A stretch of 64,000 nucleotides of DNA from assembly GCA_021299465.1 (NCBI GenBank), contig JAJTHB010000010.1:1-64000 (forward strand), in the 5' to 3' direction. The notes beneath the pieces are model-generated. The model was not told the origin of the DNA. It ran no database searches and worked only from the letters and a program-made list of their open reading frames with translations. Shown piece by piece: positions 45,197 to 54,528 of the stretch. Source of the stretch: Rickettsiales bacterium (GTDB taxonomy: Bacteria > Pseudomonadota > Alphaproteobacteria > Rickettsiales > SXRF01). The first letter of the stretch is position 1. Every line of letters starts with the position of its first letter. The position numbers were made by a program, and so were the translations under genes.

Positions 45197-47301
45197 TCCG
45201 GCGCCATTTTCTGTAGTGTCTGATAATCGATCTTGCCGTTGCCGAGCCTTGGAATTTCATCGATCAGCTGCACCTGCCTTGGCAGGAAGATTTCAGCAAC
45301 GCCCAGCTCATGTGCCTTAGCGATAATCATCTCGCGGGTTAGCTCTTTGGCTTCGGTAAAGAGCAGCACCTGCTCGCCCTTGCGCGGGTCGCTGACCGCG
45401 ATCGCCGCGTGGGTTTCTTCTTTATAAATTTGCGCCGCCAGTTCTTCAACGGCAATGAGCGATACCATCTCACCGCCGATCTTGGCAAAGCGCTTGGCGC
45501 GCCCGAGGATGGAGATATAGCCGTCCTCATCAATATCCACGATATCGCCGGTGTCATACCATTCGCCTTGCGGCTGGATGATGCCGGGCTGGTCAGCTTT
45601 TAAATAACCAAGCATGACATTCACGCCCTTTACATAAAGCCGCCCGCCCTTTTCTAAGCCTTGTACCGGCTCAAGCTTGCATTCGATGCCTGGCAGAGCT
45701 TTACCGACGGTACCCGGCTTGTGCTGCATGTGGCTGTTTACGGATAGCACCGGACTGGTTTCGGTGACACCATAACCCTGTAAAATCGAAACGCCGAATT
45801 TATCCAGCCACATGCGGCGCGTAGGCTCTTTCAATTTTTCTGCACCGGCCACACATAAGCGAACGCTGTGGAAATCATAAGGATGTGCATAGCGAGCATA
45901 GCCATTCATAAACGTATCGGTGCCGACAAAAATGGTAGAGTCCGTATCATAAACCAGATCCGGCACGATGCGGTAATGAAGCGGACTTGGATAAAGAAAC
46001 ACATGGATGCCGCGAACCAGCGGCAGGATCATCCCTACCGTCAGGCCAAAGGAATGGAAGATCGGCAGAGCGTTAAACACTCTGTCGGCTGGCATCAAAT
46101 CAAGCTTGGCGCTCGCCTGATAAATATTGGCGAGGATGTTCATGTGCGAGAGCGCGACGCCCTTGGGGGTACCCTCCGAGCCGGAAGTATAGAGCACCAC
46201 CGCGACATCGCCCGGCTTGGTTTTTTTCAACACCTCATCCAGATGGGCACGCGGACGAAATGCTTTAAACAGAGCCGAGAGTTTATCTCCCAGCGATACA
46301 ATTGGTTTAAAATCTTCAAGATAGATCACCGTATGGTCTTTTTCGAGCGCGCTAGCTACCGATTGTAGTTCGGCCTTTTCGATAAACTGGCGCGAGGTGA
46401 GAACGGTCCTCACGCAAGCGATGCGGCAGGCATGGAGAATGTTCGCCTCGCCCGCCGAGAAATTCAGCATGCAGGGCACTTTGTTCATCGCATGAAGCGC
46501 GGTAAACACCACCACACCGCCAATTGCGTTGGGTAGTAGCACGCCCACATTGCTTTGGTTTGCAAGGCGCGGCTGAAGCTTATCACGAAGAATAAAGCAG
46601 CGCGTGAAAAGCTGCCGGTAGGTTAGCCCGGTGCGAGTGATATCATTGGCAATGGTATGGTTTGCGCCGTGCCAGCTTGCAGCCTCCAGGATTGCATCGA
46701 GCAGCGGCCGCTCATAGTTACTGGCGGCAAATGCGCTGTGGACCATTACATCATAAATCGGCTGATCCGCAGGGATTTTTCTCGCCGGCAGGATGGTCAT
46801 GTGAACTTTGGGAAACCAGCGCTGTTTAAGTAATTTCCCAACTTTGGAAAAAGTAGAATATTCAAGGCCGGAAAAATGCACCGGCAGCACCATCGCATCG
46901 GTTTTATCGATGAGCAGGCGCGTGCCGTCATAGGTTTTCATTAGCCCGCCGGTCGTGGTAATGCGGCCTTCGGGGAAAATCACAACCTTGCCGCCCTCGC
47001 GCAGATCGCTGATCAGTGACTTCATCGTCATCGGCTTGGTAGGGTCAAGCTTATAGAGCTTCACGATTTTCTCAATCCAGCGGAAATACCATTTTTCCGC
47101 CTGAAAGACATTCATCGCAAAAGCTGGTTTTTCCGGCAGCATGACCGCGAGGATAAACGGATCCCAGAATGACTGATGATTGGCGATGATGATCACGCGG
47201 TCGCCCGCCGCGTGATAATGCGAAAGGCCGCGCACATCGATCTTGAAGAAAAACTTTAAAAGGGCGGTCAATACCGGCCTAAGCAACCATTTTTCTAGCA
47301 T
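45181..47301 (-). CDS. aas: acyltransferase / acyl-ACP synthetase Aas
   Basis: 706 residues in two domains. The N-terminal PlsC acyltransferase (about 1-215) has NHQSFWDP (the HX4D site) and FPEGRITTTGG. The C-terminal AMP-forming synthetase has YTSGSEGTPKGVALSH, GYGVTETSPVLSVN and the lysine-containing GNGKIDYQTL end. The enzyme activates free fatty acid with ATP onto ACP and re-acylates lysophospholipid at the inner membrane. It overlaps lplT by 23 bases; the pair is the known lysophospholipid-recycling couple. Confidence 0.92.
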   Translation of the reverse strand: MLEKWLLRPVLTALLKFFFKIDVRGLSHYHAAGDRVIIIANHQSFWDPFILAVMLPEKPAFAMNVFQAEKWYFRWIEKIVKLYKLDPTKPMTMKSLISDLREGGKVVIFPEGRITTTGGLMKTYDGTRLLIDKTDAMVLPVHFSGLEYSTFSKVGKLLKQRWFPKVHMTILPARKIPADQPIYDVMVHSAFAASNYERPLLDAILEAASWHGANHTIANDITRTGLTYRQLFTRCFILRDKLQPRLANQSNVGVLLPNAIGGVVVFTALHAMNKVPCMLNFSAGEANILHACRIACVRTVLTSRQFIEKAELQSVASALEKDHTVIYLEDFKPIVSLGDKLSALFKAFRPRAHLDEVLKKTKPGDVAVVLYTSGSEGTPKGVALSHMNILANIYQASAKLDLMPADRVFNALPIFHSFGLTVGMILPLVRGIHVFLYPSPLHYRIVPDLVYDTDSTIFVGTDTFMNGYARYAHPYDFHSVRLCVAGAEKLKEPTRRMWLDKFGVSILQGYGVTETSPVLSVNSHMQHKPGTVGKALPGIECKLEPVQGLEKGGRLYVKGVNVMLGYLKADQPGIIQPQGEWYDTGDIVDIDEDGYISILGRAKRFAKIGGEMVSLIAVEELAAQIYKEETHAAIAVSDPRKGEQVLLFTEAKELTREMIIAKAHELGVAEIFLPRQVQLIDEIPRLGNGKIDYQTLQKMAPDQRAG

Positions 47302-48556
47302 ACCACACCACCACTAAGTTAAGCGTTGCTACCATAACAAAAAGATCCGTGATCGACAATCCCGCCCATAGCAATAATGCAGAAACAATAGCGGCAAGCG
47401 TCATAAATACCGCATCGCCTAAATTGCTCGCAGCGATCATTCGCGAACGATATTCCGGCTGGCAGCGCGATTGCAGCAGCGCATAAAGCGGCACAATGTA
47501 AATGCCACCGGCAACCGCAACCATCAGCATACAACCAAGCATAGGCCAAAGTGCAGGCGTTGAGACAAAATCAAGTAAATCAAGAAGGCCCTGATGGTTT
47601 GGTGCCGGAATACTGAACACCATTAGATATGTAAAGAGTGACGTACCAAGCGCGGCATAAGGTGTGAGCCTGGAAGAAATCTCACCCTTCAGAAGCGTAT
47701 CGCACAGCAAAGAGCCAATCGCAATGCCGATGGAAAAAATACTTAGGAATAAAATATACACTTCATTATTCGCCCTCACCACCAAATGTGCGAAATTAGC
47801 GAACTGCGCCATGTAGACGGAGCTAAATAATGCAAACCATGATAGCGCAAGAATATTATGGAAAGCCGCCCTATCTGCCCAAGCCTGAGAGATGATAGAT
47901 TTACAACCACGCCACAAGTTCCAATGCATGTTTGCATCCGCGTGAGCTGCAATGGTTTTAGGGATAAAGAAACTGGCAACGAGGCCAACAAGTGCAATCA
48001 CTAAAAGACTTATTCCAATGGCATTACCAGGCATTTCAACCAGTAATCCTCCAGCAACCAGCCCTAAGAGAACCGCAAGATAGCTGCCGCCAGCAGCAAA
48101 ACCATTGCCAGCAAGTAGCTCATCAGCACGCAGATGCTCTGGCAAGATGCTGAATTTAATTGGGCTGTAAAAAGTTGTATGCGTGCCACTAAAGAACAAA
48201 AGTACCATCAGTAGAATGATATTTTTCTCGGCAAAGCCGTAGAGCGCAACCAGCATGATGAATAGCTCAGCAATTTTGGTGCAGACCACCAGAAATGATT
48301 TTTCATATTTATCTGCAAGTGCTCCGGCAAGTGGTGCGAAAATAATCATCGGCAATACGAGGAGTGCTGAGCAGATCGTCACTAAAATCTCAGGCTTTGC
48401 AGGCAATGAAATGCCTTTTCCAGCAGAATAAGCGATCATGACCACCAGCCCTGACCGCAGCATATTATCGTTGAATGCACCAAGGAACGTGGCCCAAAAA
48501 ACTGGTGCAAAACGCCTTTTTAGAAATAAACTATATTTGAGTTTTTCTAGCTCCAT
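47279..48556 (-). CDS. lplT: lysophospholipid transporter LplT-like MFS protein
   Basis: 425 residues, about twelve membrane helices. Start of the family: RFAPVFWATFLGAFNDNMLRS; later PLAGALADKYEKSFLV, GTHTTFYSPIKFSILPEHL and LLAGNGFAAGGSYLAVLLG. This is the LplT signature set (FLGAFNDN). Flips lysophospholipids across the inner membrane for Aas. Six bases follow the upstream hydrolase gene, and it overlaps aas. Confidence 0.9.
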   Translation of the reverse strand: MELEKLKYSLFLKRRFAPVFWATFLGAFNDNMLRSGLVVMIAYSAGKGISLPAKPEILVTICSALLVLPMIIFAPLAGALADKYEKSFLVVCTKIAELFIMLVALYGFAEKNIILLMVLLFFSGTHTTFYSPIKFSILPEHLRADELLAGNGFAAGGSYLAVLLGLVAGGLLVEMPGNAIGISLLVIALVGLVASFFIPKTIAAHADANMHWNLWRGCKSIISQAWADRAAFHNILALSWFALFSSVYMAQFANFAHLVVRANNEVYILFLSIFSIGIAIGSLLCDTLLKGEISSRLTPYAALGTSLFTYLMVFSIPAPNHQGLLDLLDFVSTPALWPMLGCMLMVAVAGGIYIVPLYALLQSRCQPEYRSRMIAASNLGDAVFMTLAAIVSALLLWAGLSITDLFVMVATLNLVVVWYARKMVA

Positions 48557-48562
48557 GCGAGA

Positions 48563-49615
48563 CTAAACAGCTTCTTGGTGCTCATAACCGCTGGGGGGTA
48601 TGTGAAAGAGTTCCGTCACCGGTATGCTGCCCTCATAGCCCTGCACCATCAGACGCCTAGTGGTTGGGTCAGCAATGACGCACAGGCGTGTGTTAGCATT
48701 GATGATCGGCGCGTGAAGCCAGCCGAAACCGACCTGCGCCAGCTCATGTCCGCCGATGCTTGAGGCATGGCGGTAGCGGCCGCTGCTATCGATCTCTCGC
48801 GCGCGCCAACCTTTGCCATAGCTTGCAATCGCACTATTGAAATGATTAGCCGCATGTACTGAATAATCGGCGGAGATATCGAATAGTTCCGCGCGGTCTT
48901 CCAATCGCTCGATCACGCAGGCATCACCGGCTTTGAGCCCGCCAAGTATAAAGGTTGCCGGCACCGCAAGGGGTGTATTCATCAGCATGGATTTAGCCGC
49001 AGCATAACTATCCGCCGTTTCAAACACCTGCCTAAGCAGATGCGCTGCAGGTATAGCAAGACGGCGATGGGCCATCTTTCGGTTGATCATCCAGTCGCCG
49101 ATCATACCGCGCTTATGCATTCGCATAGGGGCTTGGTTGATACTCGCCGCAAAACGTCCCGGCGCCATAGCGGTAAAGATACCCGAGACGCCAGGCCATG
49201 TAACATTGTAATACTCGCCTGCTTTGCCCGCCTGCAACGCTACGACCACATGCCGACCAAGCGCTGGAAAAGGCCAATCGAGAACACGTAGCATCGAATA
49301 GGTGCCATCTGTTTTCCAGATGCCGCTAGTACACCCCCATTCAAAGCTAACATTGAGTGCATAGACACCACGGCAGGAAAGCACATCCGCCATCGATTCA
49401 ATTTCAGAAAGATAAGGGTTCCCTGCGCGCTCGAGCCAGCTGCGAGAAATACGATCCGCAAACGGCATCAGCGCGGCACTGGCAAGATAAGACGGCAGGC
49501 CATAAGTACGGCGCGCGGCAACAACCAGCTCCTCGGCCTTATCGGGATACATGCGCAACAAATCAACCAGCGTTTTGCCGCGCAGATCTACAAATGGAAT
49601 GGGTTGCTTTAGCAT
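48563..49615 (-). CDS. Ntn-hydrolase of the acid ceramidase / NAAA type
   Basis: 350 residues. The probable nucleophile is the cysteine in EWGCTSGIW (about residue 114), followed by the RVLDWPF element (the R-x-LDW of acid ceramidase and N-acylethanolamine amidase), MAPGRFAASINQAP and ASIGGHELAQVGF. In this family an N-terminal part is removed by self-cleavage before the cysteine. No signal peptide is seen, so a cytoplasmic location is likely. Gene order hydrolase - lplT - aas, with gaps of six bases and an overlap, suggests that it releases fatty acid or lyso-lipid for re-acylation. Family call moderate; substrate unknown. Confidence 0.7.
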   Translation of the reverse strand: MLKQPIPFVDLRGKTLVDLLRMYPDKAEELVVAARRTYGLPSYLASAALMPFADRISRSWLERAGNPYLSEIESMADVLSCRGVYALNVSFEWGCTSGIWKTDGTYSMLRVLDWPFPALGRHVVVALQAGKAGEYYNVTWPGVSGIFTAMAPGRFAASINQAPMRMHKRGMIGDWMINRKMAHRRLAIPAAHLLRQVFETADSYAAAKSMLMNTPLAVPATFILGGLKAGDACVIERLEDRAELFDISADYSVHAANHFNSAIASYGKGWRAREIDSSGRYRHASSIGGHELAQVGFGWLHAPIINANTRLCVIADPTTRRLMVQGYEGSIPVTELFHIPPSGYEHQEAV

Positions 49616-49690
49616 TTCAAGGGTTGAGGTTGGGTTTAAGGAAGACTATAGTGTCCACTTTCTTACCAAAACACAAATAAATTGCAGCGC

Positions 49691-50287
49691 ATGAAAACAA
49701 AAAAACATTCCATTAAAAAACCATCCCGCGAGCAGGCCGAAGAAGCGGTACGCACGCTGATCCGCTGGGCGGGGGATGATCCTGCCCGTGAAGGCCTGCT
49801 TGATACGCCGAAGCGCGTGGTGAAGTCCTACAGCGAGCTTTTTTCTGGTTATGATCAAAAGCCGGAAGATATTTTGAATCGCACCTTCAAGGAGGTCGAG
49901 GGCTATGACGAAATGATCATGCTGCGCGACATCCAGTTTAATTCGCATTGTGAGCACCACATGGTGCCCTTTACCGGCCTGGTGCATATTGCTTATATTC
50001 CGACTAATAAAGTAGTCGGACTCAGCAAGCTCGCGCGCCTCGTCGATCTTTATGCGAAGCGCCTGCAGATTCAGGAAAAATTCACAGCGCAGATCGCCAA
50101 TACGCTCGATCAGGTATTGAAGCCGCGCGGCGTGGCGGTGGTGGTGCAGGCCACTCATATGTGTATGACCATGCGCGGTGTGCAGAAGCCCGACGGCGTT
50201 ATGCAGACCAGCCAGCTCACGGGCCTGTTCCGCAGCGACCCACGCACACGGCAGGAATTTTTCAGCATGCTGAGAATGGCCAAGTAG
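49691..50287 (+). CDS. folE: GTP cyclohydrolase I FolE
   Basis: 198 residues from ATG 49691 (a TTG nine bases up is in frame). Zinc and catalytic signatures: [26 protein letters not shown], and [16 protein letters not shown]. First step from GTP to dihydroneopterin triphosphate for folate. Runs into argE with nine bases between. Divergent from the ceramidase-like gene. Confidence 0.96.
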   Translation: MKTKKHSIKKPSREQAEEAVRTLIRWAGDDPAREGLLDTPKRVVKSYSELFSGYDQKPEDILNRTFKEVEGYDEMIMLRDIQFNSHCEHHMVPFTGLVHIAYIPTNKVVGLSKLARLVDLYAKRLQIQEKFTAQIANTLDQVLKPRGVAVVVQATHMCMTMRGVQKPDGVMQTSQLTGLFRSDPRTRQEFFSMLRMAK

Positions 50288-50296
50288 AGATAAGCG

Positions 50297-51454
50297 ATGA
50301 GTGATACGAATCACCTGAGTCGCGCCATTAACCTGCTGGAAAACCTCGTCGCCTTCAACAGCACCAGCCATCTGACCAACCTGCCGATTCTTGATTTCAT
50401 TGAAAGCGTGCTCACGCCATATGGCATCGAGTGCACAAGGATTTCTTCTCCTGAAGGCAATAAAGCAAACCTCTATGCCCGTATCGGGTCAGATACGGCC
50501 AGCGGCATCGTACTTTCCGGCCATACCGATGTCGTGCCGGTGGATGGACAGGCGTGGGATACCGACCCCTTTCAGCTCACCGAAAAAAACGGAAAACTCT
50601 ACGGACGAGGCACCTGCGATATGAAGGGTTTTCTCGCCTGCTGCCTCGCGCTGGCGCCTGAGTGGGCAGAAAGAAAACGCCGCACGCCAATCTATCTCGC
50701 GTTTTCTTATGATGAAGAAATTGGATGCCTCGGCGTGCCGTCGATGGCGGCAAAACTCGCTGAATTCAAACCGGCTTACGTTTTGATCGGCGAGCCGACG
50801 ATGATGCAGGTGGTGACAGCGCATAAAGGCGTGTTTTCGTTTGAGACGATGGTGTACGGGCTAGAAGCGCATTCAAGCCAGCCGCATCTAGGAGTCAACG
50901 CCGTGCATGTTGGCGCGAAGCTGGTGAATTTCCTGATCGAGCTAGGCGCCGAGATCAAAATATCCGGCCTACGCGACGAGCGTTTTGAACCGCCTTCGTC
51001 CACCATCCATGTCGGCGTAATGGAAGGTGGCACGGCGCGCAATATCATCCCCAAGGAATGCTACATCCATTGGGAAATCCGCCCGCTGCCCGGAGAAGAT
51101 CATCAGGCGATTATTTCGCGTATCGAGGATTACTGCCGAGAGCTGGAAGAAGAAATGCAGAAAGTACACCCGAATGCCCGCATCGAATCAAAGCCGATGT
51201 CGCGCATGCTTGGCGTCACCCTGCCCGCCCACGCCACACAGTATGCGGCGGCAGTCAAGCATGCCGCCGGAACAAACCAAGAACTTGCCGTTTCATTCGG
51301 CACCGAAGCTGGCGTGTTTAATCATAGCGGCATTCCCTCCATCATCTGCGGTCCAGGAAGTATTGATCAGGCACATAAGCCCAATGAATTTGTCGATACC
51401 AAACAACTCGAATTGTGTCTGGCATTTTTAAATCGCTTGGTTGATAATCATTAG
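50297..51454 (+). CDS. argE: acetylornithine deacetylase ArgE
   Basis: 385 residues, M20 metallohydrolase. Metal ligands in SGHTDVVPVDGQAWDTDPF, RGTCDMKGFLA and DEEIGCLGVPS; dimerisation segment with HSSQPHLGVNAVHVGAKL. Deacetylates N-acetylornithine in arginine synthesis. The length and the TDVVPVDGQ-W pattern favour ArgE over succinyl-diaminopimelate desuccinylase. Four bases before apaG. Confidence 0.92.
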   Translation: MSDTNHLSRAINLLENLVAFNSTSHLTNLPILDFIESVLTPYGIECTRISSPEGNKANLYARIGSDTASGIVLSGHTDVVPVDGQAWDTDPFQLTEKNGKLYGRGTCDMKGFLACCLALAPEWAERKRRTPIYLAFSYDEEIGCLGVPSMAAKLAEFKPAYVLIGEPTMMQVVTAHKGVFSFETMVYGLEAHSSQPHLGVNAVHVGAKLVNFLIELGAEIKISGLRDERFEPPSSTIHVGVMEGGTARNIIPKECYIHWEIRPLPGEDHQAIISRIEDYCRELEEEMQKVHPNARIESKPMSRMLGVTLPAHATQYAAAVKHAAGTNQELAVSFGTEAGVFNHSGIPSIICGPGSIDQAHKPNEFVDTKQLELCLAFLNRLVDNH

Positions 51455-51458
51455 CCAA

Positions 51459-51851
51459 ATGTACAGCAAAACTACGAATCACATCAAAATCACCGTCATC
51501 CCCATGTATATGGCGGATCAATCGAACCCGACCGAGTTTCATTATGTCTGGGCCTATACCATCCAGATTGAAAACACCGGGCAGGATAAGGTGCAGCTTC
51601 TTAACCGCCACTGGCGGATTACCGATGCTCATGGCGCGGTGCAGGAAGTGCGTGGGCCGGGGGTGGTCGGCGAGCAGCCGCTGCTGGAGCCCGGCGATCA
51701 TTTTCAATATACCAGCGGCGTTGCACTCAAGACCAATTCCGGCATTATGGGCGGCACCTACGAGATGATCAATGACAGAGATGAAATCTTTCTTGTTGAA
51801 ATTCCAACCTTTTCCCTCGATAGCCCGCAGCAGATGGGCAGGCCTAATTGA
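51459..51851 (+). CDS. apaG: ApaG family protein
   Basis: 130 residues from ATG 51459, four bases after the argE stop; an in-frame TTG lies inside argE. Single fibronectin-III-like domain: FHYVWAYTIQIENTGQDKVQ, LLNRHWRITDAHG and VRGPGVVGEQPLLEPGDHF. Members bind pyrophosphate-containing ligands; exact role in this organism unknown. Followed by a cluster of palindromes. Confidence 0.93.
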   Translation: MYSKTTNHIKITVIPMYMADQSNPTEFHYVWAYTIQIENTGQDKVQLLNRHWRITDAHGAVQEVRGPGVVGEQPLLEPGDHFQYTSGVALKTNSGIMGGTYEMINDRDEIFLVEIPTFSLDSPQQMGRPN

Positions 51852-51862
51852 CATGTTTTTTT

Positions 51863-51960
51863 AGCAGCTTGCTGCTTAGAAAACTGTCATCCCGCACATG
51901 TTGCGGGATCTCCCTCCCCCTCGCCCCCCTCACCCTACCCTCTCCCCGGCAGGGAGAGGG
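51863..51960. repeat. three consecutive palindromes (REP-like)
   Basis: AGCAGC-TT-GCTGCT (51863-51876), ATCCCGCA-CATGT-TGCGGGAT (51889-51909) and CCCTCTCCC-CGGCA-GGGAGAGGG (51938-51960), all perfect. The third, with its CCCTCACCCTACCCTCTCCC lead, is of a type found between genes in many proteobacteria. The second has the same ATCCC...GGGAT ends as the palindromes that bracket the GIY-YIG gene at 54193. None is followed by a T-run, so they are repeats first and terminators only possibly. Confidence 0.7.
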
Positions 51961-52049
51961 AAATCAAAATTGTCACTAACTTGTCACATGATTTTTGCGA
52001 CAATTGTTGATTTATTTGCTATGATTTACCTGTTAAATAAGGGACTAGC

Positions 52050-52499
52050 ATGGGTGATCCACAAATAGATTCGGGCCTAAGGCAGTTTCAGACCGGCCAA
52101 GGTGGCGGCAACACTGGCGGTGGCGGTGCCGCCCAAGCGAAGGATATACCTCATGCTGTAGGTAAAGAAGTATCTCATCTGTTAACTAAATTTTTCAGCG
52201 TACCGAACGTTGATCGATTAGGTGAGGCAGGTGTGCAGCTTGCCCTTGGTGGTGATCGCGGTGCTATCACTGATGCGATGATCAATCAGGGCGGTGGCAG
52301 TCTTAGCATGAAGGGTGGCTTTTTTGCCAAGGTGTTTGATGAGTTAAAGAGCCTTGGTATGCAAATCATTGATCACACCGGAGGCATCCAGCAACTGGCA
52401 TGGACCGAAGTACCGATTGAAGCACTAGGCCAGATTACACCAATGAATACCGGAGCAAGCGGTATGGGTGCTGGTGAAGGCTACAGCATGAATGCTTGA
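52050..52499 (+). CDS. hypothetical protein, 149 aa
   Basis: Not recognised. A Gly/Gln-rich N-terminus (RQFQTGQGGGNTGGGGAAQ) and a Gly/Met-rich end (MNTGASGMGAGEGYSMNA) flank a compact centre (LLTKFFSVPNVDRLGEAGV; MKGGFFAKVFDELKSLGMQI). No signal peptide or membrane helix. ATG 52050 has AAGGGAC upstream. Stands alone between apaG and pntAA, after the palindrome cluster. Confidence 0.6.
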   Translation: MGDPQIDSGLRQFQTGQGGGNTGGGGAAQAKDIPHAVGKEVSHLLTKFFSVPNVDRLGEAGVQLALGGDRGAITDAMINQGGGSLSMKGGFFAKVFDELKSLGMQIIDHTGGIQQLAWTEVPIEALGQITPMNTGASGMGAGEGYSMNA

Positions 52500-52590
52500 T
52501 TGCGTTAACCCTTTCTCCTTTGCGCTTTTTTTAGAAATAGTTTAGTTCTCTTCGTCATCGTAAGTAGTAAGCACGTCATGGCGGAGCATT

Positions 52591-53706
52591 ATGACCACCC
52601 TCTTCATCCCTAAAGAACAAACCTATGGTGAGCAGCGCGTGGCAGCAACGCCCGATAGCGTGAAACGTTTGGTTTCGCTTGGCGCACGCGTGGTATTGGA
52701 AAGTGGTGCGGGGCTTGGTTCGCAGGTTGCTGATAGCGAATATGAAAAAACAGGTGCTTCCATTGGTAATGATATTGCCGTGGCGGATATCGTCCTATGT
52801 GTGCGCACTCCATCTGCTAACCTACTTTCGGCTATGAAACCGGGCGCCATCTTGGTGGGGATGCTTGATCCCTACACGAACCGCGCCTCATTTGATCTCT
52901 ACAACAGCAAAAAAATCTCTGCTTTTTCGATGGAACTTCTTCCTCGCATTTCCCGAGCACAGTCAATGGACGTTCTCTCATCGCAGAGCAACCTCGCTGG
53001 GTATCGAGCGGTGATTGAAGCGGTCCATATGCTTGGTAAAGCAGCGCCGATGATGATGACGGCGGCGGGTACGGTTGCGGCAGCGAAAGTGCTGGTGCTG
53101 GGCGCGGGCGTGGCAGGTTTGCAGGCAATTGCTACCGCCAAGCGTTTAGGCGCGATTGTTTCTGCCTTTGATGTTCGTCCGGCGGTCAAGGAGCAAGTCG
53201 AAAGCCTGGGTGCAAAATTCATTGAAGTGCCCGCTGAGGGTGCAGAAACTTCTGGCGGCTATGCGAAAGAAATGAGCGATGACTATAAACAAAAACAATC
53301 GAAGCTGATCGCGGATACCATCGCCAAGCAGGATATCGTCATCACCACCGCGCTGATTCCAGGAAAACCTGCCCCAACACTCATTACGCAGGCAATGGTC
53401 GAAGGCATGAAGTCAGGCAGCGTAATTGTTGATCTGGCAGCTGAGCGTGGTGGCAACTGCCCGCTCACCAAAGCGGATGAGACGGTGCAGCATCACGGCG
53501 TTACTATTTTAGGTGCGACCAATCTGCCCTCGCGCGTCGCCGCCGATGCCAGCCAGCTCTATGCCAGAAACCTCTATCATTTCATCTCAACTCTCATGCT
53601 GAGTAAAGACGGGCTGAGTGTGAAATGGGACGATGAGCTCATCAAAGGCACGCTGCTGACTAGAGATGGGATAGTCATAAACCAACTCATCCTCGGCGGC
53701 GCTTAG
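52591..53706 (+). CDS. pntAA: NAD(P) transhydrogenase subunit alpha part 1
   Basis: 371 residues: NAD(H)-binding domain I only, as in alphaproteobacteria with a split alpha subunit. Marks: KEQTYGEQRVAATPDSVKRL, the dinucleotide site VLGAGVAGLQAIATAKRLGA, and DLAAERGGNCPLT. The hydride donor side of the proton-translocating transhydrogenase. GCGGAG ribosome site. 75 bases to pntAB. Confidence 0.95.
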   Translation: MTTLFIPKEQTYGEQRVAATPDSVKRLVSLGARVVLESGAGLGSQVADSEYEKTGASIGNDIAVADIVLCVRTPSANLLSAMKPGAILVGMLDPYTNRASFDLYNSKKISAFSMELLPRISRAQSMDVLSSQSNLAGYRAVIEAVHMLGKAAPMMMTAAGTVAAAKVLVLGAGVAGLQAIATAKRLGAIVSAFDVRPAVKEQVESLGAKFIEVPAEGAETSGGYAKEMSDDYKQKQSKLIADTIAKQDIVITTALIPGKPAPTLITQAMVEGMKSGSVIVDLAAERGGNCPLTKADETVQHHGVTILGATNLPSRVAADASQLYARNLYHFISTLMLSKDGLSVKWDDELIKGTLLTRDGIVINQLILGGA

Positions 53707-53781
53707 TGCCGACGGGGATATCTTGAAACCAACAATATCCCAACTTGGTCTGTGACCTTGTGAGGATGACGGAGGAAATAA

Positions 53782-54192
53782 ATGTTCGATAGCTCGATTG
53801 GTGAAAAAGCCAACAATATCGCCCAGCAAGCAACCGAGCTGGCTGAAGAGGTGAATGCACTGCAGCTACAACTACAGCAAAATAGCGGCGTTGATCCATT
53901 TGTATTCGGGCTAACAGTTTTTGTGCTTGCTTGTTTTGTTGGGTATTACGTCGTGTGGAAAGTCACCCCCGCCCTTCACACACCTTTGATGGCGGTCACT
54001 AACGCAATTTCTGGAATCATCATCATCGGCGCGATCATCGCACTCGGGCCTGATGGAGGGGACTTTTCACATCTCGTAGGCTTTATCGCCGTTGTGATAG
54101 CCAGCATCAATATTTTTGGCGGGTTCGTTGTTACTCAGCGCATGCTGTCGATGTTCCAGAATAAAAAATCCCTGCGAAAGCAGGGATCCTGA
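53782..54192 (+). CDS. pntAB: NAD(P) transhydrogenase subunit alpha part 2 (membrane)
   Basis: 136 residues. An N-terminal helix ([20 protein letters not shown]), then about three to four membrane helices ([60 protein letters not shown]) and the conserved [12 protein letters not shown]. The last residues LRKQGS are encoded by a REP-like palindrome (54168-54187), which means that an insertion supplied the present stop codon. Strong ribosome site GGAGGAAATAA. Forms the proton channel with PntB. Confidence 0.93.
   Translation: MFDSSIGEKANNIAQQATELAEEVNALQLQLQQNSGVDPFVFGLTVFVLACFVGYYVVWKVTPALHTPLMAVTNAISGIIIIGAIIALGPDGGDFSHLVGFIAVVIASINIFGGFVVTQRMLSMFQNKKSLRKQGS
54168..54187 (+). repeat. left REP-like palindrome (inside the 3' end of pntAB)
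   Basis: ATCCCTGC-GAAA-GCAGGGAT, a perfect 8-bp stem with a GAAA loop, followed by CCTGA. It codes for the last residues of PntAB. The same motif in opposite orientation lies at 54505-54524 after the GIY-YIG gene; both share GCGAAAGC-R-GGGATCCTGA. Confidence 0.85.
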
Positions 54193-54528
54193 ATGAACGA
54201 AATGCGAAAATTCTATGTTTATATCATGGCCAGTAAAAAAGAAGGCGTTTTATATATCGGTGTGACCGATGATATCAAACGTCGAGGTGGTGAGCATAAA
54301 GACACCATCTATGAAGGTTTTACCAAAGAATATTTTGTGAGGCGTTTAGTTTATTTTGAAATACATCCTACCGCTGAAGAAGCGTCAAAGAGAGAAAAGC
54401 TGATGAAAAAGTGGAAGAGAGACTGGAAAATTCAACTGGTCGAGAAGCATAACCCTGAGTGGGTTGATATCTATGACTCAATACCGGGTTCCTGCGATGT
54501 CAGGATCCCCGCTTTCGCGGGGATATAG
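54193..54528 (+). CDS. single-domain GIY-YIG nuclease-like protein (second copy)
   Basis: 111 residues; ATG directly after the pntAB stop, or MRKFYVYI from 54202. Motif FYVYIMASKKEGVLYIGVTDDIKRR, with LYIG-V-T, the catalytic R and a following E, then KREKLMKKWKRDWKIQLVEK, typical of UPF0213-type GIY-YIG proteins. The last residues (RIPAFAGI) are encoded by the right palindrome. It separates pntAB from pntB, which normally are adjacent, and keeps the operon direction. An intact nuclease core next to palindromes suggests a mobile unit. Confidence 0.88.
   Translation: MNEMRKFYVYIMASKKEGVLYIGVTDDIKRRGGEHKDTIYEGFTKEYFVRRLVYFEIHPTAEEASKREKLMKKWKRDWKIQLVEKHNPEWVDIYDSIPGSCDVRIPAFAGI
54505..54524 (-). 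repeat. right REP-like palindrome (inverted copy)
   Basis: ATCCCCGC-TTTC-GCGGGGAT, perfect 8-bp stem. Read on the minus strand the loop is GAAA and the flank CCTGA, as in the left copy. It codes for the end of the GIY-YIG protein. Eight bases separate it from the pntB start. Confidence 0.85.
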
